Shown here: positions 8,523-17,022 of the stretch, in pieces
Layout of the letters: every line of letters starts with the position of its first letter
Numbering within the stretch: the stretch's first letter is position 1
Notes under the pieces: model-generated
What the model was told of the DNA's origin: nothing
Database searches by the model: none
What the model saw: the letters and a program-made list of their open reading frames with translations, nothing else
Program-made: the position numbers and the translations under genes
Assembly (NCBI RefSeq): GCF_022827545.1
Contig: NZ_CP094669.1
Span: 8,501-72,500 of the forward strand
DNA from: Hymenobacter tibetensis
GTDB lineage: Bacteria; Bacteroidota; Bacteroidia; Cytophagales; Hymenobacteraceae
Direction of reading: 5' to 3'
DNA: 64,000 bases

Positions 8523-9254
8523 ATGATTCTTCGCGCCGATAACTTAGTTAAGAAGTACAAAGCCCGCACCGTGGTCAACGACATGTCGTTGAAGGTGGAG
8601 CAAGGTGAAATTGTGGGGTTGCTGGGACCGAACGGAGCTGGAAAAACCACTTCCTTCTACATGACGGTCGGCATGGTCAAGCCTGATTCGGGCCGCGTAT
8701 TTCTAGATGATCAGGAAATCACCAAGATGCCGATCTATCAGCGGGCTCGTCTCGGTGTTGGCTATTTGGCGCAGGAAGCCAGCGTGTTTCGCGACCTGAG
8801 TGTGGAGGAGAACATCTTGGCCGTGTTGGAGATGACCACCATGTCCAAACAGGTTCAGCTCGATAAGGTGGAAGAATTATTGAATGAGTTTAGCCTCACC
8901 CACGTGCGCAAAAACCTAGGCCGGGTGCTGAGTGGGGGGGAGCGGCGGCGTACCGAAATAGCCCGCGCGTTGGCCGTTGATCCGAAGTTTGTGCTGCTAG
9001 ACGAACCCTTTGCCGGCGTTGACCCTATTGCCACCGAAGAAATTCAGAGCATCGTAGCCAAGCTTAAGCACAAAAACATCGGTATCCTCATCACCGACCA
9101 CGATGTAAACTCCACACTGGCCATCGTGGACCGGGCATACCTGCTATTCGAGGGGAAGCTGTTGAAGGCCGGAACGGCCGAGGAGCTAGCTGCCGACGAA
9201 ATGGTGCGCCGCGTGTATCTGGGCAAGAACTTCGAGTTGAAACGGAAAGTCTAG
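8523..9254 (+). CDS. lptB: LPS export ABC transporter ATPase LptB
   Basis: 243 residues, the usual length. Walker A is GPNGAGKT (residues 35-42), the Q-loop falls in YLAQEASVF, the signature is LSGGERRR (about 139-146), Walker B is [12 protein letters not shown], and the switch His is in ITDHDV. The Q-loop and LSGGERRR are characteristic of LptB. It is the cytoplasmic ATPase that drives extraction of lipopolysaccharide from the inner membrane with LptF and LptG; those are not in the window, while the LptC-like gene is at 580. A run of seven G at 8934-8940 encodes the signature glycines. Confidence 0.95.
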   Translation: MILRADNLVKKYKARTVVNDMSLKVEQGEIVGLLGPNGAGKTTSFYMTVGMVKPDSGRVFLDDQEITKMPIYQRARLGVGYLAQEASVFRDLSVEENILAVLEMTTMSKQVQLDKVEELLNEFSLTHVRKNLGRVLSGGERRRTEIARALAVDPKFVLLDEPFAGVDPIATEEIQSIVAKLKHKNIGILITDHDVNSTLAIVDRAYLLFEGKLLKAGTAEELAADEMVRRVYLGKNFELKRKV

Positions 9255-9410
9255 AACGGCGTAGGGTTACGCGCATCACCCGAGTACTTTCGCGGGTACA
9301 GCACGGAGTAGTGCCTATCCTTTCCAAGGCAACATTCCGGCGCTACCAGCGGTACAAAAGCGGCGTGCCCGTATCGTTGCCTTCTACTTGTTCCATCCCA
9401 CCACTCCTCC

Positions 9411-10931
9411 GTGCTAAACTCTGTTCTCACGTGGGCCGTTCAGCGGCGCTTATCTAACATCGAGCATTTTCGGCAACACCCGCACGAGGTGCAACGTGAG
9501 GTATTACGCAACCTGCAACACACCGCCAAGAATACGGAATGGGGCCGCCAATACGGCTACGCAGACAAAGTAGCTGGACCGGAGTTCGCCCAGCGTGTGC
9601 CCATCAGCAGCTACGAAGACCTGTACCCGATGCTGGAACGGGTATTGCGCGGCGAGCGGGACGTGTTGTGGCCGGGCCAAGTACAGTGGTTTGCCAAAAG
9701 CAGCGGCACCACCAACGATCGTAGCAAGTACATTCCTGTTACGCGTGAGGCCCTGCACGAATGCAACTACCGCGCCGGCCGCGACATGACTGCCCTCGCC
9801 ACCCTGCACTACCCTGAAGTCAAGATTCTGGACGGCAAAACCCTTTCCTTGGGTGGCACCCACATGTCCAACCCGCTACGCCCTCACGATTCCCATTCGC
9901 GGGTGGGTGATGTGTCGGCCGTAATCATGCAAAACTTGCCGGCCTGGGCCGAGCACGTCCGGACGCCGCCACTAGAGCTAGCCCTGCTAGACGAGTGGGA
10001 AGAAAAAATCGAGCGTATTGCCCGCCACGTACTCCAGGCGGATGTTCGGGTACTAGCCGGCGTGCCCACCTGGATGATTGTGTTGTTGCGCCGCGTATTA
10101 GAACTAGCCGGTACCGACAACATTATGGATGTATGGCCTCACCTTGGGCTGTTTCTGCACGGCGCGGTAGCATTTGGGCCCTATCGGAAGCTTTTTCATC
10201 AGCTTATTCCATCGGCCCACATGCATTACCAAGAGGTGTACAATGCTTCCGAGGGCTACCTGGCCTTGCAAGACCAACCCGATTCCGAAGACCTGTTGCT
10301 GTTGCTTAACCATGGCGTGTACTACGAGTTCTTGCCCGCCGACCAGTGGGATGCTCCCGAACCGCGCACCGTGCTGTTAGAGCAAGTGGAAATCGGTAAA
10401 AGCTACGCTCTTATTATCAGCACCAATGCGGGTTTGTGGCGCTACAAAATCGGCGACACAGTACGCTTCACCAGCCTAGCGCCCTACCGTATCCGGATTA
10501 CTGGCCGTACCAAGCACTTCCTGAACGCGTTTGGAGAAGAGGTGGTGATTGAAAATGCCGAAGCCGCTGTAGCCGCCGCCTGTCACGCCACCAATACCAC
10601 CGTCCGCGACTTCACGGCGGCGCCTATCTACTTCGCCGGAGCCGCTGATGGCTCTCGGGGCGGGCATCAATGGCTAATAGAGTTTTCAACGCCTCCACAG
10701 GATACAGACCACTTTACGGCGGTGCTCGATGCCACCCTGCGTCAACTCAACTCCGACTATGATGCCAAGCGTCATCGTGACATAGCTCTTGTACCACCTG
10801 TACTCACGGTAGCTGCGCCTGGTCAGTTCGAGCGGTGGCTAGCGCACCGGGGTAAGCTAGGAGGCCAACACAAAGTACCTCGACTTAGTAATTCGCGAGA
10901 GGTATTAGAAGAAATTTTATCTGCTATATAA
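9411..10931 (+). CDS. GH3-family protein (auxin-responsive GH3-like acyl-adenylating fold)
   Basis: 506 residues from a GTG start. It matches the bacterial GH3 family over its whole length: an N-terminal helical part (QREVLRNLQHTAKNTEWGRQYGY), the ATP-binding motif SSGTTNDRSKYIPVT, the middle YNASEGYLALQD motif, and the C-terminal WRYKIGDTVRFT and ITGRTKHFLNAFGEEV. Plant GH3 enzymes join amino acids to acyl acids such as auxin; Bacteroidota homologues are widespread but their substrate is unknown. It probably is an active acyl-acid adenylating enzyme because the nucleotide motifs are intact. It stands alone after lptB. Confidence 0.9.
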   Translation: MLNSVLTWAVQRRLSNIEHFRQHPHEVQREVLRNLQHTAKNTEWGRQYGYADKVAGPEFAQRVPISSYEDLYPMLERVLRGERDVLWPGQVQWFAKSSGTTNDRSKYIPVTREALHECNYRAGRDMTALATLHYPEVKILDGKTLSLGGTHMSNPLRPHDSHSRVGDVSAVIMQNLPAWAEHVRTPPLELALLDEWEEKIERIARHVLQADVRVLAGVPTWMIVLLRRVLELAGTDNIMDVWPHLGLFLHGAVAFGPYRKLFHQLIPSAHMHYQEVYNASEGYLALQDQPDSEDLLLLLNHGVYYEFLPADQWDAPEPRTVLLEQVEIGKSYALIISTNAGLWRYKIGDTVRFTSLAPYRIRITGRTKHFLNAFGEEVVIENAEAAVAAACHATNTTVRDFTAAPIYFAGAADGSRGGHQWLIEFSTPPQDTDHFTAVLDATLRQLNSDYDAKRHRDIALVPPVLTVAAPGQFERWLAHRGKLGGQHKVPRLSNSREVLEEILSAI

Positions 10932-11039
10932 AAATAAAGAAGTAACCAAATATCTACTCGCATAAAAGCGAAAAAATGCTATGTTATTAAAAAATTAAAT
11001 CTAAATTAGTGGATTGTTCGACGCTCTTTGTGTTCCCTC

Positions 11040-11273
11040 GTGTCCGCTATTGCCTCCTCCCGTTCCCGCCCCTACGTTTCCCGCCGGAAACGTCGCTTAT
11101 CCTCTGATAAGAGCTCCTCTTTAGCCTCCCGCTCTGTAGCGGGCTTGCTCGGCTTGCTTGTCTTGAGCTTGATAGTCAGCTTGGGCATTATTGCTGCCAA
11201 CTTGCTTGCTCCTGAGGTGAAAACCTTAGCAGACAACGCCTCGCTACCCGCGTCGGCTTTATTTAAAAGGTGA
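11040..11273 (+). CDS. Putative small single-pass membrane protein
   Basis: 77 residues from a GTG at 11040; a TTG at 11028 is also in frame. The first 40 residues are very rich in Ser and Arg (SSRSRPYVSRRKRR), followed by one membrane helix (VAGLLGLLVLSLIVSLGIIAANLL) and a short tail. Codon use is coding-like and the region upstream is AT-rich, as expected for a promoter. I do not recognise the family. The basic N-terminus would be cytoplasmic. Confidence 0.4.
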   Translation: MSAIASSRSRPYVSRRKRRLSSDKSSSLASRSVAGLLGLLVLSLIVSLGIIAANLLAPEVKTLADNASLPASALFKR

Positions 11274-11403
11274 GCACACGCATGCTAATAAAAACACAAG
11301 TGGTTGACTAGTAGTGAATAACAGGGTGTGAGTTAGAGGCTAATTGCTTAGTGAACAGCCTCGGCCCATTACGAAATACCTAATAAGGTTCCTTTGTACT
11401 TAG

Positions 11404-11463
11404 CAAGCCGAAACCCCGGGAGGTGGTACTTTCACAAGCACTGCGCCCGATGGTTTCGGCTTG
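11404..11463. repeat. 12-bp perfect inverted repeat with 36-nt loop
   Basis: CAAGCCGAAACC at 11404-11415 is the reverse complement of 11452-11463. It lies 21 nt past the stop of the minus-strand gene that ends at 11484, with no T-tract. It may be a transcript-end hairpin for genes on one or both sides; the rest of 11274-11483 shows nothing clear. Confidence 0.5.
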
Positions 11464-11483
11464 TTGGTTGTAGAGAGGTGAGC

Positions 11484-12266
11484 TTATTCGTCGAATAAGC
11501 CACCGGCTAGCCTGCCTAACACGCTACCGCTTTCTTTGGTAGCATTGCCACCTCCAGGGGCCAGTGCCTGAATCAGTTTCTTCACAGGCATCGATTGTAG
11601 CCACACGCGGCCAGTGCCGCGCAGCGTAGCCAGCAACAACCCTTCTCCTCCAAAAATCATAGATTTTAGGCCGCCAGCTCTAGCAATGCTGAAGTCGATG
11701 CTGGGTTCGAAAGCCACCACGCAACCGGTATCTACGCGTAGCAATTCATTGTTGAGCTGCTTCTCGATGACGGTGCCACCAGCGTGGATAAAGGCTCGGC
11801 CGTCACCGTTGAGCTTCTGCAGGATAAAGCCTTCACCACCAAAAAAGCCAGCTCCCAGCTTCTGGTTGAAGTGAATGCTCATCTTGGTGCCCCGAGCAGC
11901 TGCCAGAAAGCCGTCTTTCTGCACAATCAAGCCCTGGGGTAGTGTACCTAAGTCCAGAGGGATGATAGTGCCCGGATACGGTGCCGAAAACGCTACCCGG
12001 CTTTTGCCATAGCCGCCGCGGTGCGTAAAGTGCGTCATGAACAGCGATTCGCCAGTGATGAGCCGTGTGCCGGCGGAAAACAGCTTGCCCATAAAGCCCT
12101 GATCAGGCTCAGAGCCGTCACCCATTTTGGTTTCAAAGGCAATGGCTTCTTCCATGTACACCATGGCGCCGGCTTCGGCAATAACCGTTTCGTTGGGGTC
12201 CAGCTCGACCTCCAATACCTGAATGTCATTACCAAGAATGCGGTAATCGACGTCGTGGGACTGCAT
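11484..12266 (-). CDS. TIGR00266/AIM24-family protein
   Basis: 260 residues. The pattern [24 protein letters not shown], then [14 protein letters not shown], then [22 protein letters not shown] and a second [22 protein letters not shown] is diagnostic of the TIGR00266 family (AIM24-like beta fold with two related halves). Homologues occur in bacteria and mitochondria; molecular function is not established, though membrane or surface association is often suggested. It ends in a Gly-rich tail. It is monocistronic, with a near-consensus -7 element TATACTTG on the minus strand close upstream of its start. Confidence 0.85.
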   Translation of the reverse strand: MQSHDVDYRILGNDIQVLEVELDPNETVIAEAGAMVYMEEAIAFETKMGDGSEPDQGFMGKLFSAGTRLITGESLFMTHFTHRGGYGKSRVAFSAPYPGTIIPLDLGTLPQGLIVQKDGFLAAARGTKMSIHFNQKLGAGFFGGEGFILQKLNGDGRAFIHAGGTVIEKQLNNELLRVDTGCVVAFEPSIDFSIARAGGLKSMIFGGEGLLLATLRGTGRVWLQSMPVKKLIQALAPGGGNATKESGSVLGRLAGGLFDE

Positions 12267-12472
12267 ACGTATAGAGAGTTAGGGTGAAATACAACTCAAG
12301 TATAGTAAAAGCGCTGCATTTCAGAAGGCCGAGTTTTTGCTAGAGCCAGCAGAACCACTCTCGGTATTTTTTGGGCGTTCAGTTTCTTGTTGAAGGTGAA
12401 AAGCCCTTTGTACATATGCACAAAGAGCCTATCTATTTAAAGACTGCAAACGGAGGTCCTTAGAAGAATTGT

Positions 12473-12847
12473 TTACTCGTCGTCGGGCAACTCGGCACGC
12501 GTGTCAGCCGCTTCTGAGGCGGCGTCAACGTCGCCTTTGGGGCCTTTCTTTTTGGTCTCGCGGCTAGTGCGGCGCATGAAATCCTCGTCCGACTCTTCGG
12601 GTTCCTGCACGCCTTCTTCAAGTGGAAATTCCTCGTCCTCTTTCTCGCCAAACTGGCCGTCGCGGTTCACCAGTTTCTTGTCGCGGACGTGGCGGTTCAG
12701 GAACGTGTTGATATCCTCGATGGAATAGTTAGAGGTGATTTCACCCAGTGGATTTATCTTGATTTCAAACCCTTCTAGCTCTTTATGCACGCGAGCCTTC
12801 TTCTCGGGGTCGTTCTTACTTTTCTTATTAACGGGTTTCTTCGCCAT
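12473..12847 (-). CDS. Conserved hypothetical, highly charged 124-residue protein
   Basis: The ATG at 12847 gives MAKKPVNKKSKNDPEKK and 124 residues; the open frame continues upstream to 13108, but that part looks non-coding. The middle part, GFEIKINPLGEITSNYSIEDINTFLNRHV, is a compact motif I associate with small conserved Bacteroidota proteins; the C-terminal half is acidic and low in complexity (KEDEEFPLEEG, ESDEDFMRR, ending ELPDDE). Probably cytoplasmic, perhaps binding nucleic acid or a protein through its basic head. Function unknown. Confidence 0.7.
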   Translation of the reverse strand: MAKKPVNKKSKNDPEKKARVHKELEGFEIKINPLGEITSNYSIEDINTFLNRHVRDKKLVNRDGQFGEKEDEEFPLEEGVQEPEESDEDFMRRTSRETKKKGPKGDVDAASEAADTRAELPDDE

Positions 12848-13173
12848 GATGTCCTGCGTGGTTACGGTTCCCGAACGACCTTTCTGCGTTGCGAGGCCGC
12901 TCTCTACCAAGCAGTACGGCGCGACGCCCGTAGCGGATACGAGAAAATTAGGATCAAGCACTCGTACCAACAGTGGCGTCCGGCTGCTGGGCCCTATAGT
13001 TGTGGCGAGTTCGTTAGCTCGAAGGCCTTTCTGAACTACAAGTGAAGTCAGATACTTGACTAAAGTCCAAAGCGTGAAACCCGATAAGCGGCAACAAGCT
13101 GGAAGCATGATAATAGGGAAGAGCAGGGCTTACAATTATTTGGCTACATAGGGATGCAAACAGCAAATGGGCG
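12848..13173. other. Non-coding stretch between the charged hypothetical and the gltX terminator
   Basis: I find no convincing gene, tRNA or repeat here. The minus-strand frame that runs through to 13108 has no coding character. The stretch presumably carries the promoter for the minus-strand gene that starts at 12847, but I cannot place a TAnnTTTG element with confidence. Confidence 0.4.
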
Positions 13174-13221
13174 CTATACATAAAAACGCCCGGCACTGCT
13201 GCCGGGCGTTTTTATGTATAG
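13174..13221 (-). terminator. Strong intrinsic terminator of gltX
   Basis: A perfect 22-bp stem (13174-13195 with 13200-13221, core AACGCCCGGCA/TGCCGGGCGTT) with a 4-nt loop lies 27 nt past the gltX stop. The stem carries an A5/T5 run on each side, so it would give a U-tract in both directions. Confidence 0.92.
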
Positions 13222-13248
13222 TGTCATCAAGTTTAATGCTGTGTGCTT

Positions 13249-14790
13249 CTAACTAACCGCTACTTGACTAACAGCGGCTTCAATGCGCTCCGCGGTTTCC
13301 TGCGGGCCCAGAATGCTCATGATAGCCATCAGGTCGGGGCCGGCGGCGGCGCCCGTTACAGCCACGCGCAGAGCCTGCAGCACCTGCCCGAGCTTGATGC
13401 CTTGCTGTTCCATCACGTGGGTGAGCAGCGCCTTGATACCTTCAGGCGTAGCGTCTGAGGCGGCCGGCAATTCCTGCGCGAAGGCAGTCAGGGCGGTGGC
13501 TACTTGGGCGTTCCACTTCTTGATGATTACCTGCTCATCGTAGCTGGTCGGGCGCTGGAAGAAGAGTTGCGCTTCGCGGGCCAGATCGGCGGGGAAAGTG
13601 GCCCGCTCTTTCACTAAGCCCGCAATCTGCTCGGCCTTGTCGGCGGGGCAGCTGATGCCTTGCGCCTGCAACGAGTCCAGTAGATACTGGGCGAGTTCCG
13701 CGTCAGGCTTGGCCCGTAGGTATTGTTCGTTGTACCAGCGCACTTTATTTTGGTCGAAGCGGGCCGGCGACTTGCTTACTCGGTCGATAGAGAAATGCTC
13801 GATCAACTCGTCCATCGTGAACAGCTCCTGCTGCGTACCGGGGTTCCAGCCCAAGAACGCCAGGAAGTTGATGAACGCCTCGGGCAGGTAGCCACTTTCG
13901 CGGTAGCCACTGCTCACGGTTGGCTGGCCGTCGGCATCGGTACCGTGGAATTCCAACGGGAATACCGGGAACCCGAGCTTGTCGCCGTCGCGCTTGCTGA
14001 GCTTGCCGGTGCCATCAGGCTTGAGCAGCAGGGGCAAGTGAGCAAACTGCGGCATCGTGTCTTCCCACCCTAGGTAGCGGTACAGCAGCACGTGCAACGG
14101 TGCCGATGGCAGCCACTCTTCGCCCCGAATAACATGGGTGATTTCCATCAAGTGGTCGTCCACGATGTTGGCTAGGTGGTAGGTCGGCATGCCGTCCGAT
14201 TTCATCAGCACCTTGTCATCCACAGCCGACGAGTGTACCACCACCCAACCCCGAATAAGGTCGTTGAAACGGATTTCTTCTTTGCGCGGCACTTTCAGGC
14301 GGATAACGTAGGGGGCACCACTGTCGAGCAGCTGCTTCACCTCGTCCTCGGGCAACGTAAGCGAGTTGCGCATTTGGGTGCGGGTGATGCTGTTGTACTG
14401 CGGATTGGGCACTTTGGCTGCTTGCAAGCGGGCACGCATGGCATCCAAATCCTCGGGCGTATCGAAGGCATAGTAGGCGTGGCCGCTGTCGAGAAGCTGC
14501 TGGGCATACTGCCGATACATAGGCTTCCGCTCGCTCTGCCGATACGGTGCGTGGGGGCCACCCTGCTCGATACCCTCATCAATCACGATGCCGCACCAGC
14601 GCAACGCGTCCATAATGTATTGCTCGGCGCCCGGTACAAAGCGGTTCTGGTCGGTGTCCTCGATGCGGAGCAGCATTTTGCCGCCCAGCTTGCGGGCTAG
14701 CAGGTAGTTATACAGCGCAGTGCGCACGCCACCAATGTGCAGCGGCCCCGTAGGGCTAGGTGCAAAACGCACCCGTACTTCTCTTTCCAT
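13249..14790 (-). CDS. gltX: Glutamate--tRNA ligase
   Basis: 513 residues. A class I synthetase: the ATP-binding motif PSPTGPLHIGG starts near residue 11 and the second signature is KLSKRDG around residue 260. The zinc-free GluRS features and the anticodon-binding C-terminal domain (residues 340-510) follow. It charges tRNA-Glu (and may charge tRNA-Gln for later amidation) in the cytoplasm. It has its own promoter at 14834-14842 and a strong terminator, so it is a single-gene unit. Confidence 0.96.
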   Translation of the reverse strand: MEREVRVRFAPSPTGPLHIGGVRTALYNYLLARKLGGKMLLRIEDTDQNRFVPGAEQYIMDALRWCGIVIDEGIEQGGPHAPYRQSERKPMYRQYAQQLLDSGHAYYAFDTPEDLDAMRARLQAAKVPNPQYNSITRTQMRNSLTLPEDEVKQLLDSGAPYVIRLKVPRKEEIRFNDLIRGWVVVHSSAVDDKVLMKSDGMPTYHLANIVDDHLMEITHVIRGEEWLPSAPLHVLLYRYLGWEDTMPQFAHLPLLLKPDGTGKLSKRDGDKLGFPVFPLEFHGTDADGQPTVSSGYRESGYLPEAFINFLAFLGWNPGTQQELFTMDELIEHFSIDRVSKSPARFDQNKVRWYNEQYLRAKPDAELAQYLLDSLQAQGISCPADKAEQIAGLVKERATFPADLAREAQLFFQRPTSYDEQVIIKKWNAQVATALTAFAQELPAASDATPEGIKALLTHVMEQQGIKLGQVLQALRVAVTGAAAGPDLMAIMSILGPQETAERIEAAVSQVAVS

Positions 14791-14833
14791 AATTCAGTCG
14801 GTTCGCAGCGTTACCGGGATGGATAAACGCGCC

Positions 14834-14842
14834 GCAAAGGTA
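14834..14842 (-). promoter_or_regulatory. -7 promoter element of gltX
   Basis: On the minus strand the bases read TACCTTTGC, a perfect TAnnTTTG element. Transcription would begin near 14828, giving a leader of about 38 nt to the gltX ATG at 14790. The -33 TTG is not matched exactly. Confidence 0.55.
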
Positions 14843-14924
14843 CGATATACTGCGAGTGAACAGAGAAAGCACCCGCAGGGTAAATTCAACTACTTGCTCG
14901 TTGTGCAAGGCCCGTGTTTGCCGC

Positions 14925-15536
14925 TTACAGTACAACTAACCCGTGCTTGGTAAGCAAGCCAGGTAGGCTCTGCATGGCAAACCGGGCTTTCCGCAGCTCG
15001 TTCACTTCCGGGTCGAGTGCTACGTCTTGAGCCGTAGCAAAATCGGCGCCATTGAGCTTGGTTGCGTTGAACACGGCATTCAACAGGCTACACTCCTGAA
15101 AAACGGCATTAGTTAAATCCGCTTGGGTGAAATCCGTTTCACGCAGGGAGCAGCCGACAAACCGGGTGTTGGGCATAAGTTTGCCTTGAAAAGACGCGTA
15201 ATCAAGCTGGCATCGGTCGAAGTGGACATCAAACAGCATGTCGCGGCAGGCATGAAACTGCAACCCCAATAACTTACAGCCCTCGAAGGCAACGTTTTGT
15301 AGCGCTACATTGCCGAGGCTGGCGCCCGCAAAGTTGCAGTTCTCAAACTGGCACTCCGCAAACCGGCGGCCTGCTAAGTTGGCCTGCGTGAAATCGAAGT
15401 TGCTGAAGTAATACTGCTCGAATTCCTGTTGCCCAACCAGATGATTAGGCAAGGCCCGGTCTATTCTGTTTTCAGCAGGAAAAAACGAAGGTTTGGGTAG
15501 CGGTTTCGCCGCTTTGCGTGAAGACGAAGGACGCAT
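14925..15536 (-). CDS. Pentapeptide-repeat protein
   Basis: 203 residues. Residues 45-180 are pentapeptide repeats of the A(D/N)LXX type: FTQANLAGRRFAECQFENCNF, ASFQGKLMPNTRFVGCSL, ETDFTQADLTNAVFQECSLLNAVF, TKLNGADF. These form a right-handed quadrilateral beta helix. The N-terminal 35 residues are basic and Ser/Pro-rich. No partner or fluoroquinolone-resistance context is seen, so the role is unknown. It begins directly after the stop of the small membrane protein gene on the same strand, without a gap, indicating an operon. Confidence 0.85.
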   Translation of the reverse strand: MRPSSSRKAAKPLPKPSFFPAENRIDRALPNHLVGQQEFEQYYFSNFDFTQANLAGRRFAECQFENCNFAGASLGNVALQNVAFEGCKLLGLQFHACRDMLFDVHFDRCQLDYASFQGKLMPNTRFVGCSLRETDFTQADLTNAVFQECSLLNAVFNATKLNGADFATAQDVALDPEVNELRKARFAMQSLPGLLTKHGLVVL

Positions 15537-15722
15537 TTAGTCGCGGTTGCGGAAGCTGAGCCATAATATCAGCCCCAGTAAAGTAATTCCTCCTCGAATA
15601 AGCCAGGCAGTGGTTGCGCCCCACTGGTTGATCCAGGTAAGGAGCATAGACTGCATGCCCAAGAAAGGCAGCACCAAGGATAGCAGGCCTATAATCAACA
15701 AGCCAAGACCAAGTTCTTTCAT
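15537..15722 (-). CDS. Small two-helix membrane protein
   Basis: 61 residues from the ATG at 15722: MKELGLGLLIIGLLSLVLPFLGMQ starts one helix, and the second is LIRGGITLLGLILWLSF, ending RNRD. It fits the small Bacteroidota membrane proteins that are two helices and little else. Its stop codon lies immediately next to the start of the pentapeptide-repeat gene, so the two are co-transcribed. An open frame continues upstream to 15983 but overlaps ridA and the hairpin and is not coding. Confidence 0.65.
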   Translation of the reverse strand: MKELGLGLLIIGLLSLVLPFLGMQSMLLTWINQWGATTAWLIRGGITLLGLILWLSFRNRD

Positions 15723-15767
15723 GATAAGTGAGGTAGTAGATAGATAGGGGTAGCGAAAACAACAAAA

Positions 15768-15818
15768 GCCTGCTGTAGGGGCAGCGCGTAGTGTTATAGC
15801 ACTACCCCTACGGCAGGC
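15768..15818 (-). terminator. Terminator of the ridA gene
   Basis: Arms 15768-15781 and 15805-15818 pair over 14 positions with one G-T wobble; inside, TAGTG pairs with CACTA. On the minus strand the stem is followed by a T-rich stretch (15757-15767). It lies 5 nt after the ridA stop codon. Confidence 0.75.
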
Positions 15819-15823
15819 ATCGG

Positions 15824-16210
15824 CTACTTCACGGCAATGCAGGATATTTCCACTTGCACATCTTTGGGCAAACGGCTGACTTCTACCGTTTCGCGAGCTG
15901 GCGCATAGTCGGCAGGAAAGTAAGTGCCGTATATTTCGTTGATGATGCCGAAGTTGCCAAGGTCTTTCACGAAGATGCTGCACTTCACTACGTCGCGTAG
16001 GGTGAAGCCGGCAGCATCTAGCACGGCCTGCAGATTGCGCATGACCTGGTGGGTTTCCTCGGTTACTTCTCCGTTTCCAACAAGCTGCCCGCTCTGAGCA
16101 TCCAAAGCAATTTGACCGGAGACGTAGATGGTGTTACCTGCTTGTATGGCTTGGCTGTAGGGCCCGATAGGGGCCGGTGCTTGGTCGGAGAATACAACAG
16201 TATGGGGCAT
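15824..16210 (-). CDS. RidA-family enamine/imine deaminase
   Basis: 128 residues from the ATG at 16210, the normal length for the family. Typical features are PIGPYSQAIQAGNTIYVSGQIALD at the N-terminus, EETHQVMRNLQAVLDAAG in the middle, and the C-terminal RETVEVSRLPKDVQVEISCIAV, where the conserved Arg and the KDVQVEISCIA signature sit. RidA proteins hydrolyse reactive 2-aminoacrylate and related enamines that form in amino-acid metabolism, in the cytoplasm as trimers. It is divergent from the gene at 16269, sharing a 58-nt promoter region. Confidence 0.9.
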   Translation of the reverse strand: MPHTVVFSDQAPAPIGPYSQAIQAGNTIYVSGQIALDAQSGQLVGNGEVTEETHQVMRNLQAVLDAAGFTLRDVVKCSIFVKDLGNFGIINEIYGTYFPADYAPARETVEVSRLPKDVQVEISCIAVK

Positions 16211-16268
16211 GCAGTCAGGAAAAGAAAAGTGGAAAGTGTCTGTTTTCAAGCTAAAGTAAGGGGAAATT

Positions 16269-16925
16269 ATGCACTTGCTTGTTGTAGAGGGCACCCATAT
16301 AGAATCGGAACTGCGGCGCAAATTTGGCGCCCAGCACACCTATGACTTCTGCGCTGCCGATGCGCCTGACCTGCGGACCCGCCTCAGCGCCGCCGACGTT
16401 GGCTTCGACCTGCGTGCCTGGCCTGAACTGCACTACGAGCTTCCGCGCCAGCCATTGTTCTACGACACTTCCCGCGCTTCTCTAGCGGCATTATTCCATA
16501 AGGAGGAGCCGCCTCTGGGCCCGGTGTTTGGTGTCTGTGCACTGCCCACGCTGCTAGAGAGAGAATTGCTGGAAACCAGCCTTTACCAGCCTGAATATGC
16601 GAGTGCTCTATCTCGCATCTGCGCCGCGTTGGGCACGGGCTATCGAACGGTGCAAGACCGTGTAGGGCTGGTTACGCCTCGCCTCGTTTGCGTGCTTATC
16701 AATGAGGCTTGCCACGCGCTCCAAGAGGGAGCAGGCACAGTGCAGGAGCTGGACGCACCCATGCAGCACAATCCATACGGGCCTTTCACATGGGCCAATC
16801 AGATAGGAATTCCGCTGGTCTATGAAACACTGGAAGCCCTATGGCAGGACACGCACGAGCCGCGCTATAAAGTGTGCGCATTGCTTAAGCAACTGTATCT
16901 GCGGGGGCAGCGGTTTGAAGTGTAG
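16269..16925 (+). CDS. Degenerate 3-hydroxyacyl-CoA dehydrogenase-like protein
   Basis: 218 residues. The C-terminal 110 residues align by eye to the helical domain of 3-hydroxyacyl-CoA dehydrogenases: DRVGLVTPRLVCVLINEACHALQEG, then the MQHNPYGPFTWANQIG turn and the final GQRFEV. The N-terminal half has no GxGxxG nucleotide-binding motif, and where active enzymes have GMHFFNP this protein has GVCALPT, so the catalytic His is missing. It therefore probably does not act as a dehydrogenase; it could be a substrate-binding or structural relative. Alternative: a distinct Bacteroidota family that shares only the fold. Confidence 0.65.
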   Translation: MHLLVVEGTHIESELRRKFGAQHTYDFCAADAPDLRTRLSAADVGFDLRAWPELHYELPRQPLFYDTSRASLAALFHKEEPPLGPVFGVCALPTLLERELLETSLYQPEYASALSRICAALGTGYRTVQDRVGLVTPRLVCVLINEACHALQEGAGTVQELDAPMQHNPYGPFTWANQIGIPLVYETLEALWQDTHEPRYKVCALLKQLYLRGQRFEV

Positions 16926-17022
16926 GACGAGTGCCCAGCAAAACCCATCAACTAGCACCTACTAGCTTGCACAGCCAAGCACTTAAGCAGGGTTGTAATA
17001 CAAGCAACAACCAAGCTCCTAT

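Noticed and set aside
12848..13108. Upstream extension of the charged hypothetical gene
   Set aside because: Composition is not coding-like; the ATG at 12847 gives a sensible N-terminus.
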